A stretch of DNA of 64,000 bases from Pseudocercospora fijiensis CIRAD86. Lineage: Eukaryota > Ascomycota > Dothideomycetes > Mycosphaerellales > Mycosphaerellaceae. Positions within the stretch are counted from its first letter, which is position 1. Each line of letters begins with the position of its first letter. Below the pieces are notes generated by a model. That model was given only the letters and a program-made list of their open reading frames with translations. It did not search any database and was not told the DNA's origin. Both the position numbers and the translations under genes were made by a program. The stretch lies in assembly GCF_000340215.1 (NCBI RefSeq), contig NW_006921533.1:4366979-4430978 (forward strand). The letters are read 5' to 3'. Shown piece after piece: positions 1 to 9,824 of the stretch.

Positions 1-740
1 AAGCTAGTTATTTAGTAGGAAAAGGCCTACTACCGTCTCTATATACCGGCTACGAGTGCCGGCTATCGCTCTAAATTTAACTCCGCCCTATCTCGGAGGC
101 TAAGGTACCGAGCGGAAACCCTACAGCTTATGTTTACTCGGTTGTCGCGGAGCGCTTATAGGTGAGGTATTAGAAAAGAGTATAAAAAGTACGAGAAGAG
201 TATCCTAGGATATAGGTCGTAAGTGAATAAGAGTAGTACGCCTAGTTATTTATATAGTACGTTACTCTATACGACTAAGAGCCTATATTATCTTATGCTT
301 CGCTTATAAGACCTCGACTCTACTAGTATACTATCGATCTCTTCCTCGGTCGCTAATACGCTGTCTCAATTCTTCTTCGAGTTGCCGGACTTAGTACGCA
401 TCTATAGCTATACAATAGCGCTACGTATTATAGAGAATTTCTCGTTAAAGTTTCTCTCTCGTAGGCTTGCTATCTACCTCGTAGTATAGAGGATTAAAGT
501 GCTAATGCTAAAGAATCTCCTTATAGTTAGGATACTAGGGCTCCTTAGGACCTTTGTATTTTAGGTCTAAATAGAGACGTATTATAAACGTTCTATTGCC
601 CTTTCGCTTACTATCCGCTAGGTCGCGATATACGAAGAAACTAATCTAAATGTAGCTCGTCTCTATAATAGCCGGGTAAATATAGAGCGCTAGGTTTCTA
701 CTTCGTACCTTAGATTTAGGGACGGCGCGGAGATAAAATC
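1..740 (-). pseudogene. Unrecognised ORF, C-terminal continuation of the H3-like frame
   Basis: On the minus strand one frame stays open to the window edge apart from TAG and TAA codons. It is the same frame as the histone H3-like ORF upstream, separated from it by one TAG, a GCCGGC repeat and one TGA. Readable segments include YRDLADSKRKGNRTF, LDLKYKGPKEP and RQLEEELRQRISDRGRD, the last being charged and probably helical. I do not recognise the family. The segment running from an ETSY-like motif to YRDL and then LKYKG recalls the core of fungal DUF3435 recombinases only faintly, and I do not claim that. It may be the C-terminal part of one histone-fold fusion protein or a separate gene. It is cut by the window edge. 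Confidence 0.4.
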
Positions 741-775
741 AGAAATATAGCCGGCACCTATAGCCGGTAAAAGGA
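740..775. repeat. GCCGGC-type minisatellite, in the H3-like ORF
   Basis: Two copies of a CTATAGCCGG motif in opposite halves of a short palindromic stretch. It belongs to the dispersed family found at nine or more places in the hAT island. Here it lies between the histone fold and the downstream frame and is readable in frame. Confidence 0.6.
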
Positions 776-804
776 TGCGAAAATGGGCCTCCTTCTAGGT
801 TAAT

Positions 805-1470
805 CTAACGACTAAATACAATTTCTAACTAATCCGCTATAAACCGACGCCGAATTTTAGCTAGAAGCTATATATTTTTATTTTAAAGAGTAACCCGCTT
901 CGTATAGATAGTAAGGAGGTTTAAAAGCTTAAGCTCGGTTACGAGAAATGCCTCCGTAGCTTCCTAAAGAGCACTAATCGCCTTAGCCGTAAATCGCATA
1001 CTAGACCGAAAATCTAATATAATTTCTCGGACGAGTCGCTAGAAGGGAGTCTTAGGGATTAAAAGCTCGGTCCCTCTTTTGTTTTAGAAAAGCCGGATCT
1101 AGCGAAGGGCAATAGTACCTAGTTTAAAGCGCCGCTTCTTTGTCGTCGAGTCCTGCCTTATTCCCTTTCTTTTAATAGAAAGATAACTTTTCTTCGCGAT
1201 AGTCTTCGTCCGCCTACTCTTTTTAGCCTTCTCCTATCTACCTATAGCCTTCTTATTTTTCGGTACTATTTTCCGAGGAACCCCCTTCCTTCGTATATAC
1301 TACGGAGAGCCTTGCTCTTCCGATATCTCGTTCTCGCTACGGTCTCCCTATACTTAGCTTGCTTTACCCTTGCCCTTTAGCCTCTAAAGATATTTATCTA
1401 TATATTTAGGCGACGAGGGTATATCGGTAGGACCTAGAAAATTAATAAGCATATAATCGTAAGGAGACAT
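805..1470 (-). pseudogene. Histone H3-like protein gene, RIP-inactivated
   Basis: A 222-codon frame from ATG at 1470 to TAG at 805 has no frameshift. Residues 118-207 match the H3 histone fold: GTIALR-x-IR (alpha-N), TELLIPKTPF-x-RLVREI (alpha-1), ISAL-x-EATEAFLV (alpha-2) and KRVTL-x-NKNI-x-L (loop 2/alpha-3). At FQR, LQE and IQL the in-frame stops fall exactly where H3 has Gln, as CAG/CAA to TAG/TAA mutation predicts. The tail is about 117 residues, much longer than in H3, Lys/Arg-rich, and lacks the canonical H3 N-terminus. There is a two-residue insertion (NKRG) before alpha-1. Loop 1 has H3 length, which argues against a typical CENP-A, although the long tail would suit one. It lies beside a hAT transposase on the same strand. 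Whether it is a host histone variant or a transposon-borne one is unknown. Confidence 0.8.
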
Positions 1471-1754
1471 TAATGCTTCTTACCTTCTAGAACAAATAGT
1501 CTTCTATTAAACCGCCTTATTAGGTTATCGTTAGATTCGAATAAAGGATAGTAGCTTAAGGAAGGGGAGGTAGCCGGCTTAGGAAGGCCCGAAGAGCCGA
1601 ATCCTTAAGGTATATTTATCTTTAAGAATATAGGGAAAGGGAAGAAGGAGAGGAAGAGCGAATAGAGAATTAGAAATAGTCCGTAGGTAAGCGGGGTCGG
1701 TTGCTATAGCAACTAGTCTGTTTAGGTCCTAGGAATTCGAAACACATTTCGGAT

Positions 1755-1785
1755 ATATACCGGCTATATACGCCGGCTATATTAC
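1755..1785. repeat. GCCGGC-type minisatellite, 3' of the hAT gene
   Basis: Two units, ACCGGCTATATA and GCCGGCTATATT, just beyond the C-terminal end of the transposase reading frame. Confidence 0.6.
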
Positions 1786-3149
1786 CTTATACGTAAACGC
1801 TTCGTCTCCTTAAAGCTACTCTAAGCCTATATACGTTTCCGCTTCTCGACCCGGTATCGCCTTCTACCTCCGCCCTCCTCCTCTTCGTTATCGCTAATTA
1901 GGGTTTCGCTTAGACTAAATTTCGTATTCTCTTCGCGCTCCTAGGTTTCTTCGATCTTAAGGTTTTCTAATTCCTCGATCAACTCCTTTAGTATAATCTT
2001 TAGTAACCTACCTTAGCGATTCTAGTAGAGGAGATAGTATCGGAATACTATAATAGATTCGAAGGTAGTAGGCGAGTATATTCGATTAAAGCGGCCCTAG
2101 TAACGAGCGATACTAAAAGACCTTTTATAGCCTATACCTACGCTCGGGATAGCGAGGACGTCCCGAGCGACCGACGCTATCGTTAGAAACTTAGGCTCTA
2201 ACCGTTGCTATATAGCGAGAATATCGTCTCCGAATTCGTCTAGAAGACCGGTAAGATCTAGAGATTATTAGCCCTCTTTCCGAGCCTACGGGTTTATACT
2301 TACTCGCGCGCCGATAGAGATCGAACTCTTCTTTATTTACTTTAGTAGTTGCTTCCTCTTCTACCTCTACTTCCTACCTACGAAACAGATATAATGTCGG
2401 AGCCTTCTAAACCTTCTTTTTCTTTATAGGAGCTATATTTGGACTAGTTTCTTTCCGACGCTCGTAGAATATCTTTTCTAGAATAGTCTAGTAATGCTTC
2501 GGCTATACCTCGTCTACCTTCTATTCCGGCCTCTACTAGTATATATCCTTTTCTACCGGGTTAAGCAAGTACGTAACGCTATAGATATCCCCGAACGAGT
2601 CAAAGGTAGTACTATAATATTTATATAACTTAGTATAGGAGGTATCTATAGCTTTCGTTATAGCTACTTTCTAGGGAACGCTCTTCTTAGCTAGCTTAGC
2701 TACGGTTTCCTCGAGCTCGTTAAAGAGCTAGTTATAGTACGTAAAGACAAGGTAGATCGTCGGTCCTTAGGTTCTTCTAATCGTAGTAGTAACCTTCGCG
2801 TAATACTTACTAATATCGACGAGATACTCTACTTAGCGCTATTCGGCGGCGGTAAGGCCGAGCTACTTAATACCCTCGGAACTCTAATAGATCTCGAGAG
2901 CGGTACGTAAAGTACATCCCCTCGTAACTATATAGAAAGTCGAATCGAACCGGGTCTTAACGTCTTAGGTAAAACGGAGTAGGCGCTAAGAAGGCCGCTT
3001 TTACTATCGCTTATTCTATGCGATATTCTAGGTATCGGTTTTAGGGCGCTCGATTAGGTTCTTTTAAATAGCCTCGAATCGGTTATATCTCTATAAGCTC
3101 GAGTTCGTATATATTGCTAGACGACGAAGCTAGAGAAAAAGAGTTAGAA

Positions 3150-3185
3150 CTATACTAGGTTGCCGGCTATAGGTGCCGGCTACGG
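3150..3185. repeat. GCCGGC-type minisatellite inside the hAT gene
   Basis: Two units around TAGCCGGCACC and TAGCCGGCAAC within the transposase. The reading frame appears to pass through it. Confidence 0.6.
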
Positions 3186-4157
3186 ACAAAAGTTATACCT
3201 TATACAAAACGAGAGCGAGGCTCTCTACCTTATCCCGTCTTATTACTGTAATAAGTTTCTCGACTTTCGACTTTGCTTTATCCTTATCTAGGATCTTCTA
3301 TTAGTCGTCGTTTAATAGTGCAATTTTAAGCGTCTTAAAGAGGGCTCGGATCGCGATTTGAACTATATAAGCGAGGTAGGGAAACTTCTATAGGGATATA
3401 ACTAGTAACGACGTCGGCTCCGATTTAATAGGGCTAGGGCTATTAATAGGCTCCTCTTTATCGTTATTATCGTGCGTATTGTCGTACGTATCCGGAATCG
3501 TAGCGAGCTTAATATTCGGAAGATTAAGCTAGATTATAGACCTTATAATCTCCTCTACGTACTCGACCCTATCGATACAATTAGTAATTTTAAAGACATA
3601 TACGAGTGAATTGTATATACAACGCCTTATACAATGTTCGATTATTACTAGCGTTATCCGTAGTAATCGAGATTAGTTTCGTTGTTACGCTAACCCTGTC
3701 TATTGCCGTATAGATAAGCTTCGCTATATCCTTACTAGTATAGGAACCTAGAATTTCAGGGAATCCGATTATAAGTTCCTAGAGTTTCTAATCCAAATTG
3801 ATAAAGTATAGTATAATCGAGAGGAAGGAGGCTCCTATAGTCCGGCTTAACTAGCTATCGATAGTAATAGCTACTCGGCGAGTATTACGGAGGATCTCCC
3901 GAATATCGTCTAACGCAGCCTCTTTATTCTTTTCGAATATAACACGCTAGGTTGTCGCGCCGAGAAATAGGGGAGGGTAGTTTATAAGATATAGGTATGT
4001 CTTCTATATAGACTCCCTTTCGTAGAAGTCTTCCGGAAGACCGTTTATAGCTAGCATTTCGTTTGCTAGTTGCTTAAAGTCTTCGGGGGAGAAATCGGTA
4101 GCCTTTAATCCTAGAGCTTCCTTAAGCGTAGCCTATAATAATTAGCTAGATCTCTAC

Positions 4158-4217
4158 GGTTAATTCAGGTAGCCGGAATCTATAGCCGGCAGCTATAGCC
4201 GGTAGCTGTAGCCGGCA
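4158..4217. repeat. GCCGGC-type minisatellite inside the hAT gene
   Basis: Four or five degenerate units of about 12 bp (TAGCCGGCAGCT-like) in tandem. The transposase frame before and after differs, so this copy may be an insertion or lie in an intron. Confidence 0.7.
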
Positions 4218-5009
4218 TTTTAGAAGATATACCTCTTTCTAGAACGCTGTATCTATATTAACTCTCCTCTCTCCTTAAGATTCCCGATACCGTTTAGAAT
4301 AGAGATAGTTCGTAGGCGATGAGTTCCTATCCCCTAGTTTCGGGTGTTTTAAGATTAAACCGTAGAAGTTGCAGACAATTACTAGTTAACCTTTAAGTCG
4401 AGAAGTCGTATAACGGTGCAATACCCCCTCTATAAAGAACTTCTAGAATGTGTCCGTTCGCTCCTTACTCCCCTATCGCATCGAGTACTTCCGGAGTTTA
4501 CACTCCTTCGAACGTAAGTATAAAGGGAACTATATCTTATAGACCTATTAATTAAACTGCTCTATATACTCGGGTTTCTAAAGATACGCCTAGCTAGCCT
4601 TTTCGAAGATTTCCGGGTTAATACTCGATGTTCTTATATCTCCGAACAACCTTCTACTTAGACTCCGTAAAGGTAAGGACTAGGTAGTAGTACCCTATAA
4701 TGAATTCCTACTACTAGGATTCGGAGAGGATAAATCTAGCCCTAATCGTAGTCTAGGACTCGATAGGCTCGAAGGTAAGTATACGACCTCCTCTCGACGT
4801 TGTCGCAATCTCGCTCGTATACTAGACTGTTTCGACTGTCGTCTCGTTGTTACCCTTCCTAGTATAGCGCCTAGTATATATACAATGTCGGTCGGCATGT
4901 TTTAAGGTTTCGTACGGTAAGGTAAGGACTTAGGAGTAGTAGATGTATACTAGTAGCTATAGAGAAACACCCTTTCTTTTATAGTATCGTATCGTTAGGA
5001 ACAGCTAGG

Positions 5010-5140
5010 CAGTAAATAGCTAGCTACCTTTTTTTTTTGTTTCCTAGCTACCTAACTACTAGATTTTTTTTCCTAGCTACCCTAGCTAGCCTAACTACTA
5101 GAATTTCTTTCCTAGCTACCCTAACTACCTGAATTTTGCC
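5010..5140. repeat. Tandem repeat with CCTAGCTACC units and T-runs
   Basis: About three degenerate copies of a roughly 36-bp unit containing TTCCTAGCTACCCTAACTAC, each with a T-run. It lies between the hAT gene and the Lys-rich ORF, where the latter's frame loses sense. It probably marks an intergenic border. Confidence 0.7.
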
Positions 5141-5472
5141 TTCTATACGGCGGCTCTCTCCTACTAACGGAACCGAGCTACTATACCTAACGAATCTAAG
5201 CTCGTTTTTAGTCTCAATCTATCCTCTTTCGGTATAAGATACTCGATAAGCAAATGCTTAGGCCGAGTCTAACTACGAAACCTAAGACTAACTAATAGCT
5301 CTATTAACTAATCCTAATCCTCGAACTCCTTCCGCTTCTTAGTAAAGACCTTAAAGAGCGCTCGAGCTTCTTCGGGTACCTACGGAGTAGTCGAGATAAA
5401 GCCGTATCGCTAAAATAGGTAATCCTTCGGAGGCTTATATAAAGATTTAGAGAATTCCAACGCTAACCTATC
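5141..5472 (-). pseudogene. Lys-rich unknown protein, 3' part (split by F1)
   Basis: The minus-strand frame continues that of 17736-18790 once the F1 retrotransposon and one copy of its target duplication are removed. It encodes segments such as PKDYLFQRYGFISTTPQVP, ARALFKVFTKKRKEFED and RPKHLLIEYLIPKEDRLRL, with RIP stops at probable Gln codons. No family was recognised. The frame runs out at the tandem repeat just downstream. Restoration of the frame across a 12-kb insertion is good evidence that it was a real gene before F1 arrived. Confidence 0.55.
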
Positions 5473-5476
5473 CTAC

Positions 5477-5755
5477 TAAAGGACGGAAACTAACACCACT
5501 ACTACCACTTGTAGCAATAGTATAGGCTACCGAGGGTAATATGACCTATAGCAATATAGGCAGCTATGTTTAGTAAGATAGGATAACGAGACTGTCGCTT
5601 AGGCTAATAACTAGTGCCCTGCAATATAGGCATTATAGAAGTGTAACATAAACAATGTGCTGTACGAGGTTGATAATCTGTCTACTCTGTAGAAGGAGGC
5701 CTCTTATATAGGCTCAAAACTAGCCTATAGGTATAGGGCCGGTTACTAGCTAATA
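5477..5755 (-). repeat. F1 3' LTR
   Basis: Near-identical to 17457-17735, and RIP-diverged from the F2 LTR at 26810-27092. A TATA-like stretch (complement of CCTCTTATATAGG) lies near 5705. The differences are mainly C/T and G/A. Confidence 0.9.
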
Positions 5756-5775
5756 TCCCTCCCTTTCTTCGTATC
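5756..5775 (-). other. F1 polypurine tract
   Basis: On the minus strand, ACGAAGAAAGGGAGGGA directly precedes the 3' LTR. The purine run AGGGAGGGA is also conserved before the F2 LTR (26800-26809). This is the position of the plus-strand primer in LTR retrotransposons. Confidence 0.75.
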
Positions 5776-5861
5776 TAACTAGATACGCTTTATATTGCGC
5801 GCTTAAAACAAACATATATATATCCTTAGCGTTCTTAGCTAAGGCTATTTTCAGAACTCCG

Positions 5862-5886
5862 TAATAATACCCCTAGGGTAGCATTA
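5862..5886. repeat. Palindrome P1 (CCC-TA-GGG core)
   Basis: Arms TAATAATACCC and GGGTAGCATTA around CTA, with two RIP-type mismatches. It sits about 58 bp 3' of the ORF3 stop. Confidence 0.8.
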
Positions 5887-5943
5887 ATCCTAGATACTAT
5901 AATTATGCAAAAACAACTTCCTAAGCAACACTATAGAGACCTA

Positions 5944-8679
5944 CTATTGCTTCAACGCGCCGTAATCCTTACTAGCAATAACCTTATCTGCTAGTCGGTT
6001 CTCGAAATCTCCTCCGTATACGTTAAAGCTATTAGCACCGAAGTACTGTCCCTCGTAGAAAGCTTAATTAACGAGGAGGTTAGTAGCCTTTTCCTTCGTA
6101 GTATTCTCCTAATCGTATAGATATTCCTTAAGTCCCTCGTTATTAAGCTAGAGGATCTGTTTAACTTCGTTCTAAATAACGTAACTTAACTAAGGAATCC
6201 TACTAACTAGGGCGTCGGAGATGCAACTAAGGCCTTTAACTAAGATAGCGGTAGGGAAGGGGAACGGTACGAAGGTGTTCGAACCTAGAAGGGCGGTTAG
6301 ATTGCGGTGCGCCGTAGCAACCTTAGCGACGGTTAAGTTGTCGTAACCCTTAATCTTAGTACCGTCGATAACGCGAGAGTAGCCTAGGTTAATTAATATG
6401 CGGTTGCTCTTAGTCTTTAGATTACTATATAGTAGGTATAGTATCTAAATAGAGACTTCGCACTCCTTTAGAGGGTTGAGGATCTACTCCGCTTTACGCC
6501 CCTTACTATTAGGCTAACTATCGAATATATAGTCGAGGTCGTCGTCGGTAAGGTGCTTATTAGTAAGCTTACCGATCTTGCTTAGCGGGACTAGGCTACG
6601 AGCCTTAAGCTTCTTAACCTAGTTCGCAAAGACCTCGGGCTAATATATACCTTCGACAATAGTAGAGCAGCTAGTCTTATCCTTAGATATAAGACAGACC
6701 TTAATGCGTAGGTAACTAGTACCCTCGCTAGCTACGAGCTTAACTATATCTTGTCCGAGACGAGCAGACTCCTTAGAAGGACAGTTTTTATAAGTACCGC
6801 TAACCTTAAAGAACTTAGTAGGCTTAGGGATAGAGATAAGCTTATATACGTAATTAGGTCGAAGGGCGACAGCTAAGAGCTATAGGGCAGGGTGCTAGCG
6901 GACGATTTAGTTGCTTATACTATAAGTTTAAAGGGCATTGCGGCCTTCCTACTTAGACTTAGGCATCGTATATATATACTAAAGGTATATTTCAAACTCC
7001 TCCTATATTAGGTCGATAAGGAAAGGAAGATATACTCTACGAGGCTCTTGCAACTAGCTAAAGACTTAAGGGAAGATAGTATTGCTAGTCTAGCGAAAGC
7101 GGTCGAAGGAAGTGCCTTAGCTAAGGATGCCGGTAACGAACTTGCTCTAGCGATCCGTTAGCGTAAGGGCGCGAGTAACAGTACTAGTAGGGTTAAACGC
7201 GTAGAGTCCTAGAGATATCGGGGCGGCAATAGGGCGTCTAGGAAACTAGTTAGTATAGGCCTAATTAGCCTTAAGGGCAGCGAAGGCGTCTTAATTAGGA
7301 ACCTCGCGACTAATCTTTAATAGGCGGCCGACGAGGACAATCGCCTTAGTACTAGTATAGAGACTATAGACCTTAGCGGCCTTCTTAATATAGTTAGTAT
7401 ATATAGAGAACGGCTCTTCTCCTAGCTTACTAAGGTCGTCGAGCTATTAATAGATAAATAGGGCGGTAGGAGCTTTGCCTATATCGGCTTTAGGAACTAT
7501 ATCGATCTTAGTAATAAGGTGCGCAATAGAGTCGCCCTTATAAGAACTATAGATGTTCTTAGTTAATAGGATCGGCGAGAGCCCTCTATCTCTACGCTCG
7601 CTAAAGGAGCCTTCGGAGGAGACATCTTCTAGTAGTATATCTAGCATATTAATATCCGAGTTACTATAGTTAGTACTATAGTTAGCCCTAGAAGGGGCGC
7701 TATACTTCTTAGTAGCCTTGCGGAAGGCCTAGCGAGTATACAATGCCTTCTTGCGCGCTGCTTCGGCCTTAGCGCGCTCGTCCTTAACTTCCTAAGGGAC
7801 CTTACGGTTACGGGTCGAGCGACGGTCTTAAGCCTACATCTCCGTAGCGAGCGCGAGACTAGCAGCCGTATCGGCCTCTGTTTCTAGGCGAAGAGCCTTG
7901 CGTTTAAGGACATTAACGATAGGAGCCTTTTAACCTTTAATAATAAAACCTATACTATTAATACGATAGCCCTTCTCTTTTAGTAGATCCTTAGTTGTCT
8001 GTATATTAAGATCGATCTAGACAATTGCATCGTAGTGCCGCTTCTAGTAGGATGTCGTAAAGTCGTTAAGCGTAAAGGACAAGTTGAGTAACTACTTACC
8101 TACCTTCTTGCTAGCGGTAGATATACGATAGATTATAGTATAGGAAAGGTGCTTAGCGCCTTAACGACGGACCTTATACTTGTTAACGAACGAAGAGACC
8201 TGCTTTGTACGCTCTTATCTACCGTAGGCGAAGTTAATAAGGCTCTTAGGAAGACTGCTTAGTCCTCCCTAATATTCGAAGGCCTAGTCGAGGGTCTTAA
8301 AGCGCAAGCGAATCTAGGTGCCGGCCGTCTCGAGGCTATAGACGATAGGAAAGGCTTGTTCGATATCTATATCGTTAAGGACCTCGCGCTTAAAGATACG
8401 CTTACCGATAGACTAACGTAAGTTGTTTATACTATACGTAACTAAGATAGCAGCCTTCTTAATATTCCTATTAATAACGCGTAGTAGGGTGCGAGCGTTC
8501 TAGATCTTCTCTTAAGGGTCTTTAAGGGCGGTAACGATCTAGAAGCAGTGCTCGAGGCTAGTTGCAGCAGCTAAGGCGCTATCGGAGGGGGCTTCGATCG
8601 GGACTAGTACGCCTAGGTTTAGGGCTAGTAGGTTGCTGCTACTACTAGCGCCTAGCGGATTTAGGGCGCCGGAAGACAT
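5944..8679 (-). pseudogene. F1 ORF3: unrecognised 912-codon extra ORF
   Basis: One uninterrupted frame runs from ATG at 8679 (MSSGALNPLGASSSSN) to TAG at 5944, 2736 bp, exactly divisible by three, with stops only at probable Gln/Trp codons. The start is Ser/Ala-rich. Basic segments follow, for example RRSTRNRKVP and an Ala/Lys-rich stretch, and the C-terminal part contains ILINLGYSRVIDGTK and KEKATNLLVNQAFYEGQYF. I see no transmembrane segment, signal peptide, zinc knuckle or known enzyme motif, so there is no support for an envelope protein. The C-terminal 160 or so residues are conserved in F2 (26097-26597) with the stop at the same place, so the ORF belongs to the family and is not a chance passenger. 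Its function is unknown. Confidence 0.75.
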
Positions 8680-9101
8680 CTTAGTCGACCGGAGCGGAAA
8701 GGAGTTAGTAACGAGCTTGCAAAAACGTTCGTAGCTTATTAATAATAATTAAAGGGTTTAGATAGAAGAGAGGGGGGGGGTAGGCGGTAGTAAGTTAGTT
8801 AGTGCTTAAGTAGAAGAAAGAGCTTAGAAGGCTCGCCTTAAATAGGGTGCGAAGGTAGCGTAGTCCGTATATTCCGGTAAAGTAAACGGATAACGATTAC
8901 ATATAGACCCTAAAAAGTGAAGCTATATACGAGACTCCTTTATTAGTAGGGCGGCTAAAGTTTAACAATCGATTTAGCTAATTGCTAGTAGCGACTACGC
9001 GCCTTTATTAACCTCTAGCTTTCGTAGATTCCCGCGCACTCGAAATGTAACTAGTTAGTTCGAGTACCTAGTAGTAATCTATAGTAGTAAGGCTAGCGGG
9101 A

Positions 9102-9128
9102 CTAATAATACCCTCGGGGTAGTATTAG
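9102..9128. repeat. Palindrome P2
   Basis: Arms CTAATAATACCC and GGGTAGTATTAG around a TCG centre. It lies about 420 bp upstream of the ORF3 start. Confidence 0.8.
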
Positions 9129-9220
9129 CTTTTTCTCTAGAGATACTCGGCAACTAGGAGCAAATCGCCTAGGCCTAGCGCAGCTTATATTAGCCTATAG
9201 CACTATCGTTATAGATATAG

Positions 9221-9240
9221 TATCTCCTTTTATAGCAGCA
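9221..9240 (-). promoter_or_regulatory. TATA-like sequence upstream of ORF3
   Basis: The minus strand reads GCTGCTATAAAAGGAGATA, a good TATA-box consensus, about 540 bp before the ORF3 ATG. It could drive ORF3 separately from the LTR. In TA-rich RIP sequence such matches also arise by chance. Confidence 0.25.
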
Positions 9241-9530
9241 GGTATGTAAACGTAGCCCGTGCGTTCTTCTTTCTTCTAGATACTAAGCTTAGTAGCCTAA
9301 GGTCCCTATTCTTAGAGGCTATAGGCCTAGGTTGCTATATCTATCTAAGAGCTAGGAAGGGAGAGGGATCCTCCCTTTCTTAGTATCCTATATAGCTAGT
9401 GCTAATTAGGGCAGGAACATCCTCTAGTAGAGTATCTTGTTATCGTTGTTACTTAAGGAAGGTTACTAGAGTCTAGGAATCTAGAGGGAAGTAGTCCTAG
9501 AAGGGTAGAGGGGTTAGGTTCGGCTATCTT

Positions 9531-9559
9531 CCTAATGCTACCCCCGGGGTATTATTAGG
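9531..9559. repeat. Palindrome P3
   Basis: Arms CCTAATGCTACCCC and GGGGTATTATTAGG with one central C. It lies about 270 bp 3' of the apparent pol stop. Confidence 0.85.
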
Positions 9560-9824
9560 AAAACACGCCTCGTATAGTTCTATCTAAGGAAATAAGAGCG
9601 AAGGAATAAAGTTATAGCAATATTAATCGAAGGTAAAGGCAAAAGCAAAAGACAATAATAGGATAAACTAAAAGCAACAAACGAGAGTATAAACATTAGT
9701 AGGAACAGACAATAGGTAAGGACTAAAGGTACAGGGCGGCACTATATTAATAGCGCGGAGAACGATCGATAAGAGCAAGGAAGCAACGTAGCAGAGGTAG
9801 GTAGAGGCAAGGAAGAGCAAGCAA

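Larger units (their letters stand above)
1760..4898 (-). pseudogene. hAT-superfamily DNA transposase, RIP-inactivated
   Basis: The minus strand carries recognisable hAT blocks in order. The first is DDIREILRNTRRVAITID followed by GASFLSIILYFI (start of the RNase H-like catalytic core). Next are ELIIGFPEILGSYTSKDIA and then SITTDNASNN (about 3638-3672, the classic catalytic-core motif). After that come KTRFDSTF and PTIYLVFTYYNQLFNELEE. The C-terminal dimerisation region has ASVARDVLAIPSVGIGYKRSFSIAR-like sequence (around 2100-2200, partly quoted), ending in a Glu/Gly-rich then basic tail. The ATG at 4898 opens a plausible N-terminal part. Gln and Trp codons are now TAG/TAA. A GCCGGC repeat at 4158-4217 coincides with a change of frame, so more than one exon or an indel is likely. 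No confident terminal inverted repeats or 8-bp target duplications were found, so the element ends are undefined. Confidence 0.85.
8680..9824. other. F1 spacer between pol and ORF3
   Basis: About 1.1 kb without a convincing frame. It holds palindromes P2 and P3 and a TATA-like sequence, and may be the leader or internal promoter region of ORF3. Confidence 0.5.

Noticed and set aside
1..740. DUF3435 (Starship captain) recombinase
   Set aside because: Only a vague resemblance over about 40 residues. The catalytic Arg-His-Arg-Tyr pattern could not be located, and no Starship-like layout is seen.
805..1470. Straightforward CENP-A assignment for the H3-like gene
   Set aside because: Loop 1 has the length of ordinary H3 and no centromere-targeting features could be confirmed; the long tail alone is not enough.
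5944..8679. F ORF3 as an envelope gene
   Set aside because: Position fits, but no signal peptide, transmembrane segment, fusion peptide or cleavage site is visible.
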